Assembly: GCF_014646155.1 (NCBI RefSeq)
Contig: NZ_BMMX01000014.1
Location: forward strand, 93,402-157,401
Reading direction: 5' to 3'
Length of the DNA: 64,000 bases
Origin: Mangrovihabitans endophyticus
GTDB taxonomy: Bacteria > Actinomycetota > Actinomycetes > Mycobacteriales > Micromonosporaceae
The position numbers and the translations under genes were made by a program. Positions within the stretch are counted from its first letter, which is position 1; each line of letters opens with the position of its first letter. Shown piece by piece: positions 44,374-53,475 of this stretch. Under the pieces are notes generated by a model. The model was not told the origin of the DNA, searched no databases, and worked only from the letters and a program-made list of their open reading frames with translations.

Positions 44374-45191
44374 GAGTTCTCCTTGTCGATGGGCGCCGGG
44401 GAAGCGGCGCGACGCCGGTCGCCGAGCAGCGACAGTCCCAGCAGCAGTACGAAGGCGAGCAGCAGCGCCGCCAGCGAGACGGCGACCGACATGGTCGCGC
44501 TGCTCTTGCCCAGCAGGTTGATGGCCACCTGCAGGTTGTTGCGGTTGAGCAGGGACGCGATGGTGAACTCGCCGAGCACCAGCGCGACGCTGAGAAAGGC
44601 CGCGGACAGCACCGCCGAGCGGATGTTCGGCAGCACCACCCGCCAGATCACGGTGCCCCAGCTCGCGCCGAGACTGCGCGCCGCCTCGGCCAGCGTGCGC
44701 ACGTCGATCGCGGACAGCCCGGCGTCGATCGACCGGTACGCGTACGGCAACACCAGGATCGTGTAGGCGAAGGTGAGCAACTGAGCGGATCCGCCGAAGA
44801 AGTACGTGACCCACGCGTACACCGGAGCCAGCCCGACCACCAGCACGATGGCCGGGATGGTCAGCGGGAGCAGGCACAGGAACTCCACCAGCCGCCGCAG
44901 GCCGGGCAGGCGGAGCCGGACCCAGATCGCCGTGGGGACGAGCAGCGCCAGCATCAGCAGCACCGTCCACAGTGCCTGGCCGAGGGACTGCACGATGCCG
45001 TCGGCGAGCGCCGGGTAGGTCTCGCGCAGTTTCGGCCAGTTCACCAGCAGCCGCCATGCCTGCCCGGAGTCGCGGGTGGTGAACTCCACCATGGCCACCA
45101 ACGGCAGGAGGAAGAACACGCACGCCACGACGACCACGATCCAGCGCAGCACCGCCTGTTTGCGAGCCCGGCGTGCGATCAGCCCAGCCAT
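44370..45191 (-). CDS. ABC importer permease, second subunit
   Basis: A 273-residue membrane protein with about six helices and the binding-protein-dependent transport (EAA) loop at EAARSLGASWGTVIWRVVLPNI (in parts: EAARSLGAS, then WRVVLPNIRS). It has the layout of PotC/ThiP-type permeases. The ATG at 45191 overlaps the end of the first permease gene by 13 bases. The C-terminal tail is short and charged. Confidence 0.88.
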   Translation of the reverse strand: MAGLIARRARKQAVLRWIVVVVACVFFLLPLVAMVEFTTRDSGQAWRLLVNWPKLRETYPALADGIVQSLGQALWTVLLMLALLVPTAIWVRLRLPGLRRLVEFLCLLPLTIPAIVLVVGLAPVYAWVTYFFGGSAQLLTFAYTILVLPYAYRSIDAGLSAIDVRTLAEAARSLGASWGTVIWRVVLPNIRSAVLSAAFLSVALVLGEFTIASLLNRNNLQVAINLLGKSSATMSVAVSLAALLLAFVLLLGLSLLGDRRRAASPAPIDKENS

Positions 45192-46057
45192 CGTGCGGTC
45201 CTCCGTTGCAACAGCGCGTAGAGCCACATCACCAGGCCGACCACGACCACCATGCCCAGCGCCATGGCCTTGCCCAGGTTCTGCTGGCCGAGGATCACCT
45301 CGCTGGTCAGGGCGCCGCGGATCTGCAACGGGATGATCGGGCTGCCCTGACTGACCAGTGCCGCCGCGGTCGCGTACGCGGAGAAGGCGTTGGCGAACAG
45401 CAACAACGCGCTGCCCAGGAAGGCCGGCGCGAGCAGCGGCCCGGCGACCCGGGTCCAGTAGTGCCAGGTGGCACCGCCGAGGCTTTCGGTGGCTTCGCGC
45501 CACTGCGGCCGGATGCCGTCCAGCGCGGGCAGGAAGACGATCACCATCAGCGGAATCTGGAAGTACGTGTAGACCAGCACCAGGCCGGGCAGCTCGAACA
45601 ACCAGACGCCGTTCGCGTACAGATCGATGCCCAGGTGTTCGCCGAGGAACACGGTGACGAAGCCGGACAGCCCGATGGTGGCGATGAACGCGAACGCCAG
45701 TGTGACGCCGCCGAACTGGGCGAGCACCCCGCACGCCGCGGTGACCGCGCGCCGCAGCAGCCCGCCGGGCTTGGCGGTGACAAGCGCGTACGCCAGCAGC
45801 GCCCCGAAGACCGCGCCGATGACCGCGGTCACCGCGGAGAGCAGGATGCTGCGGCCGAAGGCGCGCAGCACGTAACCGTCGGTGAGCCCGGAGACGTTCG
45901 ACCAGGTGAAGCCGTGGTCACCGGTGAAGGCACCGATCACCACGACAAGCGTCGGAATGATCAGGAAGATCACCACGTACGCGAAGAACGGTACGGTGCC
46001 GAGCAGGCTGCGCAGGTGCGCGTAGCCTGCTCGGCGACCGGTCGATGAGCCGACCAT
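45179..46057 (-). CDS. ABC importer permease, first subunit
   Basis: A 292-residue membrane protein with about six helices (first at about residues 22-45) and the EAA-type loop EATESLGGATWHYWTRVAGP. It is of the PotB class. The ATG at 46057 lies 2 bases after the binding-protein stop. With the partner permease it forms the transmembrane channel. Confidence 0.88.
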   Translation of the reverse strand: MVGSSTGRRAGYAHLRSLLGTVPFFAYVVIFLIIPTLVVVIGAFTGDHGFTWSNVSGLTDGYVLRAFGRSILLSAVTAVIGAVFGALLAYALVTAKPGGLLRRAVTAACGVLAQFGGVTLAFAFIATIGLSGFVTVFLGEHLGIDLYANGVWLFELPGLVLVYTYFQIPLMVIVFLPALDGIRPQWREATESLGGATWHYWTRVAGPLLAPAFLGSALLLFANAFSAYATAAALVSQGSPIIPLQIRGALTSEVILGQQNLGKAMALGMVVVVGLVMWLYALLQRRTARWLG

Positions 46058-46059
46058 GT

Positions 46060-47190
46060 TCAGCCGACGGCCTTGGCCCAGTTCTGCGCCAGGTAGTCCT
46101 TGGCCTTGGTGGTCTGATCCTCGGTCAGGAACACCGGGGTGCCCTCGGCCTTGGGCAGCGCGCCGTACGCCTGCGCGTCGATGGTGCCGGCCTTGTCCAT
46201 CGCGTCGGCCCGGACCGGGCGGGCGCCACCGGAAAGCCACAGGTTCTGGCCCTGGTCGGAGTAGAGGAACTCCTGCCACAGCCGGGCGGCGGCGGGGTGC
46301 GGCGCGTCCTTGTTGATGGCCTGCGTGTAATACGAGCCGACCACCGCGCCGGACGGCACGACGGTCTTCCACTGCAGCTTGCCGCTCAGCTTCGCGCCCT
46401 GACCGACGTTGAGGTAGTCCCAGTCGATGACGACCGGCGTCTGACCGGACTCGATGGTGGTCGGGGTCGGGTCCACCGGCAGGAAGTTGCCGGCCTTCTT
46501 GAGCTGGGCGAAGAAGTCCACGCCGGGCTTGATGTCGTCGGCCGATCCGCCGTTGCCCAGCGCCGCCATGACCACGCCGGAGAACGCGGCGCCGGCCTGC
46601 GTCGGGTCACCGTTCAGCGCCACCTTGCCCTTGTAGTCGGGCTTGAGCAGGTCGGTGACGCCGGCCGGCGCCGGCACCTTGGAGGCGTCGTACCCGATCG
46701 ACATGTAGCCGCCGTAGTCGCTGGTCCAGGTGCCGTTCGGCTCCTTGAGGTCGGCCGGGATCTCGTCCCAGGTGGCCGGCTTGTAGGCGGCGAACTTCGC
46801 CGTGTTGGCCAGCGCCACCGCGCTGCCCAGGTCGAACACGTCGGGCGCCTTGTCCTGCCCGTGCAACTGGTCCGCCGCGTTGATCTCGTCCTGACTGGAC
46901 GCGTCCGGCTGGGCCGAATTGACCTTGATGCCGTACTTGTCGCTGAAGGTGCTGATGATCTCGCCGTAGTTCGCCCAATCCGGCGGCAGCGCGATGACGT
47001 TGAGCTGTCCCTCCTTCTTCGCGGCGTCGACCAGAGCATCCATGCCGCCCAGGTCTGCGGCGCTCGTCGCGGCGGCGGCGCCGGTGGCATCTCCGCCATC
47101 GTCCGACTCGGGCGGCGCGCAGGCCCCGACCGCGGTCATCGCTACCGCCGCGAGCAGCGCGGCGGCGGTCTTACGGGAAACGGTGTGCAC
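46060..47190 (-). CDS. Solute-binding lipoprotein of the ABC importer
   Basis: A 376-residue extracellular binding protein. The signal peptide ends in the lipobox AVGAC. The mature part has the PotD/Fbp-like fold sequence pattern (AAKKEGQLNVIALPPDWANYGEI, then PDVFDLGSAVALA, and SIGYDASKVPAP). The GTG at 47190 is chosen because AGGAGG lies 6 bases upstream of it; that site overlaps the apparent ATG at 47205, which would have no ribosome-binding site of its own. The related permeases and ATPase suggest a polyamine, iron, thiamine or 2-aminoethylphosphonate class of substrate, but sequence alone does not decide. Confidence 0.85.
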   Translation of the reverse strand: MHTVSRKTAAALLAAVAMTAVGACAPPESDDGGDATGAAAATSAADLGGMDALVDAAKKEGQLNVIALPPDWANYGEIISTFSDKYGIKVNSAQPDASSQDEINAADQLHGQDKAPDVFDLGSAVALANTAKFAAYKPATWDEIPADLKEPNGTWTSDYGGYMSIGYDASKVPAPAGVTDLLKPDYKGKVALNGDPTQAGAAFSGVVMAALGNGGSADDIKPGVDFFAQLKKAGNFLPVDPTPTTIESGQTPVVIDWDYLNVGQGAKLSGKLQWKTVVPSGAVVGSYYTQAINKDAPHPAAARLWQEFLYSDQGQNLWLSGGARPVRADAMDKAGTIDAQAYGALPKAEGTPVFLTEDQTTKAKDYLAQNWAKAVG

Positions 47191-47321
47191 GTGCTTCCTC
47201 CTCATCACGGCGCCGGGCCCGAGCCGGGCTCGATCCCTCGCGGTGGATCCTGGGAGCGGCCGGTGGACCGAAGACGACGACCAGGCTGCCAGCAGACTAC
47301 GACGAGAAGGACTCCCTTTGA

Positions 47322-48365
47322 TCAAGCCGTGATCGTTCCGCTATCAGACGCGGCCTCTCGGGCCAGCAGGCTCCGGCCGGCCGCGACAATCGCGTCCTCG
47401 GCGCTGCGCGGGCGCCAGCCCAGAATCCGCCACGCCGCATCGCCCACCGGCCGCCGCACCCGGCCCAGATCGGGAACGATCTGGGCCACCGACCGATCGA
47501 ACCGGGCGAACAGCCACACCACCCAGTCCGGCGCCACCTTGACCGGGACGCGGGCCGCCGCCGCACCCAGCCGATCGCGCAGCACGAGCGCCAGCTCGCG
47601 CATGGTCACCACGTCACCGGCCACCGCGAGGAACCGCTCACCGGCCGCCTTCGGCTCGGTCATCGCGCGGACGTGCAGGTCCGCGACGTCCCGCACGTCA
47701 ACCACCCCGAACGACAGCCGCAGCAGACGCGGCAGCCCGCCCAGCAGCAACTGCTGGACCAGCATCAACGAACTCGGGCAGCCGGGACCGAGCGCCGGGC
47801 CGAGCACCACCGCCGGGTTGATCACCGCCAGTTCCATGCCGCCGCCCTCGGCCGCCACGAAATCCCATGCGGCCCGCTCCGCCAGCGTCTTCGACCGCAC
47901 GTACGGCCCGACGTCGGCCGTGGCATCCGTCCAGTCCCGCTCGTCGAATGTTTCCCGGCCGCGCTCGTGCCCATAGCCGATCGCGGCGAACGACGACGTC
48001 ATCACCACTCGCCGTACGTTCGCGTCCCGAGCGGCACGCAGCACACGCATCGTGCCGTCCCGCGCGGGCACGATCAGGTCGTTCTCGTCGCGGGGCACCG
48101 TCGGCGGCATCGGCGAGGCCACGTGCAGCACGAAGTCGCTTCCGGCGACCGCCTCGGGCCAGCCGGCGTCGCCGGTGAGGTCGGCGACCGCGAACGACAA
48201 CCGGTCGAGATCCGCGCCCGCCGCCCGCACCGCGGCGCGCACCTCTTCCTCGCGCTGCGGGGAGCGCACGGTCGCCCGGACATGATGCCCGTCGTGCAGC
48301 AACCGGACGATGCAATGCCCGCCGACGAATCCGGATCCGCCCGTAACCAAGACCTGCGCGCCCAT
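47322..48365 (-). CDS. NAD-dependent epimerase/reductase (extended SDR)
   Basis: A 347-residue extended short-chain dehydrogenase. The Rossmann motif VTGGSGFVGGHCIVRLL opens the protein, and the active-site YVRSKTLAE (Tyr-x3-Lys) lies mid-protein with a Ser in TSSFAAIGYG. It resembles dihydroflavonol-4-reductase-like enzymes that reduce aldehydes or ketones. Substrate unknown. ATG at 48365. Its end lies 132 bases from the importer binding-protein start, so it is probably a separate unit. Confidence 0.85.
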   Translation of the reverse strand: MGAQVLVTGGSGFVGGHCIVRLLHDGHHVRATVRSPQREEEVRAAVRAAGADLDRLSFAVADLTGDAGWPEAVAGSDFVLHVASPMPPTVPRDENDLIVPARDGTMRVLRAARDANVRRVVMTSSFAAIGYGHERGRETFDERDWTDATADVGPYVRSKTLAERAAWDFVAAEGGGMELAVINPAVVLGPALGPGCPSSLMLVQQLLLGGLPRLLRLSFGVVDVRDVADLHVRAMTEPKAAGERFLAVAGDVVTMRELALVLRDRLGAAAARVPVKVAPDWVVWLFARFDRSVAQIVPDLGRVRRPVGDAAWRILGWRPRSAEDAIVAAGRSLLAREAASDSGTITA

Positions 48366-48416
48366 CCCCCGATGATCACGGCACGAATCTGGTGCTCTCC
48401 CTAGCTTTCCGCGGGC

Positions 48417-50213
48417 TCAGGCCAGGAAACGCCGGGCCGGCAGCGCCCGGTCGGTGATGCGCACGTCGCCGAGCCAACCATAGAAACCCTGGCCGTATTG
48501 CAGGTCGAACGATGTCGCACCGAGCACGAACGGGCGGCCCAGAGTGGCGATGCCGTGCGAGCGCTGCGACGGGTTGCGCACAATCGGCGACTTGTCCACC
48601 CACACCACGGTGTGCCGCCCGTCGTTCACCACGGCCACGTGCATCCATCGACCGACCGGCAGCGCGTGACTCCATGATGTCGGGTCGGCGTCCCGGTCGG
48701 CCGGATAGACGACGTACTGCAGGAAGCGCTCCGGCGACAGGTTGAGGCTGCACGTGCACTCCAGCGGTGACCACCCACTGGACTTGCCCGCATCGCCGCT
48801 GCGGCCCTCCCAACTGAAGATGCCCATCCAGGCGTGATCGCCGACGAACGGGTCGGGAAGCTTGAGGAACACCTCGAAGGTGTAGCCGTCCTCGAACGTC
48901 ATGCCGTTCAGTGCGGCGTGCGGTGCGGTCGCCAGAAGGGCGCCCCGGTCGGGCGATTTGCCACCGTCGAAGCGGACACTGGCGTGCGCCGGCTGGGCCG
49001 GGTGATGGTCGGCGGACAGGGTGAGCATGTCCGGACCGCTGGTCGCCAGGCGCCGTACGGTCAGATGGTTGCCCTTGCCGCTGAGGTCACGCACGACGGC
49101 GCCGTCGGCGACCGACTGCCCGTCCCCGTCGAACCGCCAATATCCCACCGTGTGCCGGTCCACCAGCCGAGCCGCCGGTATCGGCGCGGGCAGAGCCGGC
49201 GGATCGAAGGCCGCGAACCGCGCGTCGAAGTCGACGGCCAAGCTGAACCGGTCAGCCGGGCCGGTCAGCTCGACGGTCTCTGCCTCCAGCGGGGTCCGCG
49301 CGGCAGGGGCGTGCGACAGGAACCACGGCGAGAAGGTCTCCACGTCGATCACGTTGCGCGCCAGGTCGAAGGTGTACAGCCGGATCATGGCCGCACCACC
49401 GTAGTAACGGTCCTGGTAGTTGGTGATGTGCACATGCACGTCGTGGCCCGCCGCGTTGGTCAGCACGGTGCGTCCGGGCGGCCAGAAGTGTCCGTTCAGG
49501 GTCAGGAAGATCTGGTCGTTGTCGTTGATCAACCGGTCCCAGAGCCGTCGGCCGTTGTCGGACAGCGACGCGCGGCCGGCGTCGTCGGCGAAGGCGAGGT
49601 CGTGCGTGGTCAGCACGGCCGGTACGCGCGGATGCTCATCGAGGATCCGCTGCGCCCACGCCAGACCGCCGTCCGAGATGCGCCAGTCCAGGGCCAGCAC
49701 CAGCCACTGCCGACCAGCCGCGGACAGCAAGTGGGCGCTGTTGTAGCCGTCCGGGGAGGCGCCCAGGAAGGTCGGCATCCCGGCGTACCGGGCCGGGCCG
49801 AAGGCGTCCAGGTACGCCGAGTCGCCGCGCTGGTCGTCGGTGGACGAGTTCACGTCGTGATTGCCGGCCAGCACGCTGTAAGGCATGCGGCCGTCCAGAC
49901 TCCGGAACGTCCGCGCGGCCAGCCCGATCTCCTCGGCGGTGCCGTGCTCGGTGACGTCGCCGAGGTGCGTCATGAAGGCGATGTTCGCGTCGGCACGGTG
50001 CTCCAGCAGGTAGCGAAACGTCTCCCGCAGCGGCGCCGGGTCGGCGCTGTCCGCGTCGAACAGATACTGCGTGTCCGGCAGCACCGCGATCGCGAAACGA
50101 TCGCCACGGCTCGCAGGCGATAGAACACCGGTCGGGGACGGTTGGACACCGGCGGGGACGGCCATCGCCAGAGGTGTGGCCGCGGCCGCTCGGAGAAGAT
50201 CGCGCCTTTCCAT
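48417..50213 (-). CDS. Tat-exported metallophosphoesterase with LamG-type domain
   Basis: A 598-residue exported protein. The N-terminus has a twin-arginine signal (ERRDLLRAAAATPLAMAV). The calcineurin-like phosphoesterase domain (about 40-300) shows LPDTQYL, HLGDVTEHG, AGNHDV, TTHDLAF and LNGHFWPPG, which provide the two-metal site. Residues about 350-598 form a LamG/concanavalin-like domain (GYWRFDG, DLSGKGNHLTV, YTFEVFLKL, GWLGDVRITDRAL) for binding sugars or surfaces. ATG at 50213; a TTG 9 bases upstream is possible. Substrate unknown. Confidence 0.87.
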   Translation of the reverse strand: MERRDLLRAAAATPLAMAVPAGVQPSPTGVLSPASRGDRFAIAVLPDTQYLFDADSADPAPLRETFRYLLEHRADANIAFMTHLGDVTEHGTAEEIGLAARTFRSLDGRMPYSVLAGNHDVNSSTDDQRGDSAYLDAFGPARYAGMPTFLGASPDGYNSAHLLSAAGRQWLVLALDWRISDGGLAWAQRILDEHPRVPAVLTTHDLAFADDAGRASLSDNGRRLWDRLINDNDQIFLTLNGHFWPPGRTVLTNAAGHDVHVHITNYQDRYYGGAAMIRLYTFDLARNVIDVETFSPWFLSHAPAARTPLEAETVELTGPADRFSLAVDFDARFAAFDPPALPAPIPAARLVDRHTVGYWRFDGDGQSVADGAVVRDLSGKGNHLTVRRLATSGPDMLTLSADHHPAQPAHASVRFDGGKSPDRGALLATAPHAALNGMTFEDGYTFEVFLKLPDPFVGDHAWMGIFSWEGRSGDAGKSSGWSPLECTCSLNLSPERFLQYVVYPADRDADPTSWSHALPVGRWMHVAVVNDGRHTVVWVDKSPIVRNPSQRSHGIATLGRPFVLGATSFDLQYGQGFYGWLGDVRITDRALPARRFLA

Positions 50214-50357
50214 GGAGGTCAATATCGCCCGGTCAGCGCGACATTCAGGAGGCGGTCAGGCAAAAATCGGGCAAACAGCAATCTTGTCGCCCGACGTTCC
50301 TCTTCCGGTCACGGCGAGGTGGCCCTGCGGGCGAGCCGTGCCGATCATCGTGAGGCC

Positions 50358-51491
50358 ATGCGCATCGCGTTGGTCACGGAGTCCTTCCTGCCGGACGTCA
50401 ACGGCGTCGCGAACTCGGTCGTACGCGCGGCCGAACATCTACAGCGGCGCGGGCACGAACCCATGGTGATCGCACCTCAACCACCCAACCGGGGCGAGGT
50501 GGACGTCCCGTACCCGGTCGTCCGGATCCCCTCCCTGCCCATGCCCGGCTACCCGCAGATCCGGCTCGGCCTGCCCACCCTCACGCTGGCCGCCGTGCTG
50601 CGCGGGCACCGCACCGATGTGGTGCATCTGGCCAGCCCGTTCGTGCTCGGCGCTTGGGGTGCGGCGGCGGCCCGGACGCTGCACCTGCCCACCGTTGCGG
50701 TCTATCAGACCGACGTCGCCGCGTACGCCCGCGCCTATCGGGTCGGCATGACCGAACGTGCCGCGTGGCGGTGGATCCGCACCGTCCACAATGCCTCGAC
50801 GCGCACGCTGGCGCCGTCCCGAGAATCGGCGGCGGCTCTTGCCGCACACGGCGTTCAGCGCGTGCACATGTGGCGCCGGGGCGTGGACGACTTGCGGTTC
50901 CATCCCCGACACCGCAGCGCCGGGATACGCCGGGCGTTGGCACCCGACGGGCAGACGCTTGTCGGATTCGTCGGGCGGCTGGCCGTGGAGAAGCAGGTCG
51001 AGTTGCTGGCCGAGGCGAGCCGGTTGCCCGGCGTACGTCTGATCATCGTGGGTGGTGGACCGGCCGAGGCGGCGCTTCGCCGGGCCCTGCCGGATGCCGT
51101 CTTCCTCGGCGTTCGACACGGGGCCCAGCTCGCCCGGCTCTACGCCAGCCTGGACGTGTTCGCGCACACCGGCCCGTACGAGACGTTCGGCCAGGCGGTG
51201 CAGGAGGCGATGGCCAGCGGCGTACCGGTCGTGGCCCCGGCCAGCGGTGGCCCGCTGGATCTGGTGGATCACGAACGGACCGGCCTGCTGGTGCCGCCGT
51301 TCGCAGCGGACGGGTTCACCGCGGCGATCGCCCGCCTGGCCACCGATCCGCAGGCGCGAGCCGCGTTCGGGGCGGCCGGACGGGCTGCGGTCCGGGGGCG
51401 TAGCTGGGCGGCGGTGAGCGATGAGCTGATCGGGCACTACCACGCGGCGCTGGCGCCCACGCCGGCCACGCGGATGGCGGCGGCCGCATGA
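50358..51491 (+). CDS. GT4-family glycosyltransferase (mannosyltransferase-like)
   Basis: A 377-residue GT-B-fold enzyme. The N-terminal ALVTESFLPDVNGVANSV and the C-terminal donor-binding region EAMASGVPVVAPASGGPLDLV with an E-x7-E-like motif (YETFGQAVQEAM) are typical of GT4 enzymes. It resembles actinobacterial GDP-mannose-dependent mannosyltransferases of the MgtA/PimB group. An upstream in-frame start gives an unconserved extension, so ATG at 50358 is chosen (GTGAGG upstream). The stop overlaps the next gene's start (ATGA). The pair probably acts in glycolipid or polysaccharide synthesis at the membrane. Confidence 0.87.
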   Translation: MRIALVTESFLPDVNGVANSVVRAAEHLQRRGHEPMVIAPQPPNRGEVDVPYPVVRIPSLPMPGYPQIRLGLPTLTLAAVLRGHRTDVVHLASPFVLGAWGAAAARTLHLPTVAVYQTDVAAYARAYRVGMTERAAWRWIRTVHNASTRTLAPSRESAAALAAHGVQRVHMWRRGVDDLRFHPRHRSAGIRRALAPDGQTLVGFVGRLAVEKQVELLAEASRLPGVRLIIVGGGPAEAALRRALPDAVFLGVRHGAQLARLYASLDVFAHTGPYETFGQAVQEAMASGVPVVAPASGGPLDLVDHERTGLLVPPFAADGFTAAIARLATDPQARAAFGAAGRAAVRGRSWAAVSDELIGHYHAALAPTPATRMAAAA

Positions 51492-52627
51492 GGCTGGTGC
51501 GCATCGCGAACTTCGTGACCGAACGTTCCGGCGGTCTGCGCACCGCACTGCACCGGCTCGGTATCGGCTATCGCGCCGCCGGACACGACACCGTCCTGAT
51601 CGTGCCCGGCGAACGCTCGCTCGACGAGCAGACCGACCAGGGCCGGGTGATCACGTTGCCCGGACCGCGGGTGCCCGGCATGGGCGGGTATCGGGCGCTC
51701 GTCGACCGCCGCCGGGTGACGGCCGTGCTGCGCGACCTCGCTCCGGATCGCGTCGAGGTCTCCGACCGTTCGACGTTGCGCTGGGTCGGGAGTTGGGCGC
51801 GCACGGCGGGCGTACCGTCCATGATGGTCTCGCACGAAAGCCTGAGCGGACTGTTCCGCCTGTTCGGCCCGGCCGCGGCGGGACGCTGGGCGGACCGGCT
51901 GAACGAGCGCACCGCCTCCGCGCACGACGTCGTCGTGTGCACCACCGTCTGGGCCGAAGAGGAGTTCACGCGCATCGGCGCCACGAACGTGGTGCGGGTG
52001 CCGCTCGGCGTAGACCTGGACCTTTTCACGCCCGAGCGGTACGACGTGCGTCTGCGCCGGCGCTGGGCCGCCGACGACGATGTGTTGCTGTTGCACTGCG
52101 GGCGGCTATCGGCGGAGAAACGGCCGCGCCGGTCCCTCGACGCGCTCGCCGCGCTGCGCGACGCCGGTGTGCCCGCGGTGCTGGTGGTGGCCGGCGCCGG
52201 ACCGCTACGGTCCGCCTTGCAGGAGGAGGCCGCCGACCGCTGCCTGCCGGTGCGTTTCCTCGGGCACCTCCGCGACCGCACCGAGCTGGCCGCATTGCTC
52301 GCCACCGCGGACGTGGCCCTGGCACCCGGACCGGTGGAGACATTCGGGCTCGCCGCGCTGGAGGCGCTGGCCAGCGGCACACCCGTGGTGGTCAGCGCGG
52401 AAAGCGCGCTGCCCGAGGTGATCGGCACCGCCGGCATCGCGGTGCCGGGCGGCGGCCGTGGCTATGCGGCGGCCGCAGCATCGCTGCTGGCCCGCCCGAA
52501 CCGCCGGACGGCGGCACGACGACAGGCCGACCGCTACCCCTGGTCGGCATCGGTCGCGGGCTTCCTGGCAGCACACCAGGCCACGCCCTCGCTCGCCACC
52601 TCGCCCGGCCTTGACGAACCCGCCTGA
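51488..52627 (+). CDS. GT4-family glycosyltransferase
   Basis: A 379-residue GT-B-fold enzyme translated together with the preceding glycosyltransferase. Features include the N-terminal FVTERSGGLRTALHRLG, the central VPLGVDLDLFTP and LHCGRLSAEKRPRRSLDAL, and the donor-site ETFGLAALEALASGTPVVVS. It is a paralogue of the first enzyme but clearly diverged. Acceptor and donor are unknown. The last 20 residues are Pro/Ala-rich. Confidence 0.86.
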   Translation: MRLVRIANFVTERSGGLRTALHRLGIGYRAAGHDTVLIVPGERSLDEQTDQGRVITLPGPRVPGMGGYRALVDRRRVTAVLRDLAPDRVEVSDRSTLRWVGSWARTAGVPSMMVSHESLSGLFRLFGPAAAGRWADRLNERTASAHDVVVCTTVWAEEEFTRIGATNVVRVPLGVDLDLFTPERYDVRLRRRWAADDDVLLLHCGRLSAEKRPRRSLDALAALRDAGVPAVLVVAGAGPLRSALQEEAADRCLPVRFLGHLRDRTELAALLATADVALAPGPVETFGLAALEALASGTPVVVSAESALPEVIGTAGIAVPGGGRGYAAAAASLLARPNRRTAARRQADRYPWSASVAGFLAAHQATPSLATSPGLDEPA

Positions 52628-52709
52628 ACGTGTGCGAGGACGAGCCAGGGGCGCGCGTGTTCGCGCCAGGCGTACCCGCGACCCGGCGGAGGCGGCCTAC
52701 GGTCGGGAC

Positions 52710-53468
52710 ATGCGAGTTGCCGTGCTGTCCGACATCCATGGTGTGTTGCCCGCGCTGCGCGCGGTGCTGCATGAACCCGACGTGGCCGGTGCCGACCGGA
52801 TCGTGCTCACCGGGGACATCGCGGCCGGACCGTTGCCCGTGGAGACCCTGGACGCCCTCGTCGAGCTCGGCGAGCGCGCCCTCTGGGTGCGCGGCAACGC
52901 CGAACGGGAACTCGTGCAGCTCGCGCACGGCGGCGACACCGCCATTCCGGATCCGATTGCGCCCTGGGCCGCCGCGGCGTTACGGGCGGATCAGGTGACG
53001 TTGCTCGACGGCTTGCCCAGCGTCCAGCGGCTCGATCTGGGCGCGCTCGGGGCGACCGTGTTCTGCCATGCCACGCCGCGCGACGACGAGGAGGTGGCGC
53101 TGGTGGACAGCCGCATGGAGCGGTGGATCGAGGTGTTGTCCACGCTGGACGACCAGGTGGCGACGGTGGTGTGCGGGCACACCCATATGCCCTTCGCGCG
53201 ATTGGTCGACCGGCGCCTCGTCGTGAACCCGGGCAGCGTCGGCATGCCGTATGGCACGTCCGGCGCGCACTGGGCGCTGCTGGACGGCGACACCGGCGGC
53301 GTGACGCTGCGCCGCACCCGTTTCGACGCCGAGGCCGCGTTCGCCGAGCTGCGGGCATGCTCCGGGTACCCGGAGGTGGGACGATGGGCCGACGAATACC
53401 TCCGGTCCACCCATTCCGACGTGGAGGCCGTCCGCGTTTTCGGACCGCGGGACGGCCGGGCCGCGTAA
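52710..53468 (+). CDS. Metallophosphoesterase, YfcE/MJ0936-like phosphodiesterase
   Basis: A 252-residue cytosolic protein starting MRVAVLSDIHGVLPAL. Motifs: SDIHG, LTGDIAAGP, RGNAERE, VVCGHTHMPFARL and NPGSVGMP, together giving the two-metal phosphodiesterase site. The family cleaves phosphodiester bonds with unknown natural substrate. The gene has a poor ribosome-binding site, and the start is inferred from the conserved N-terminus. It ends 7 bases from the convergent protease gene. Confidence 0.88.
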   Translation: MRVAVLSDIHGVLPALRAVLHEPDVAGADRIVLTGDIAAGPLPVETLDALVELGERALWVRGNAERELVQLAHGGDTAIPDPIAPWAAAALRADQVTLLDGLPSVQRLDLGALGATVFCHATPRDDEEVALVDSRMERWIEVLSTLDDQVATVVCGHTHMPFARLVDRRLVVNPGSVGMPYGTSGAHWALLDGDTGGVTLRRTRFDAEAAFAELRACSGYPEVGRWADEYLRSTHSDVEAVRVFGPRDGRAA

Positions 53469-53475
53469 CCGCGGA

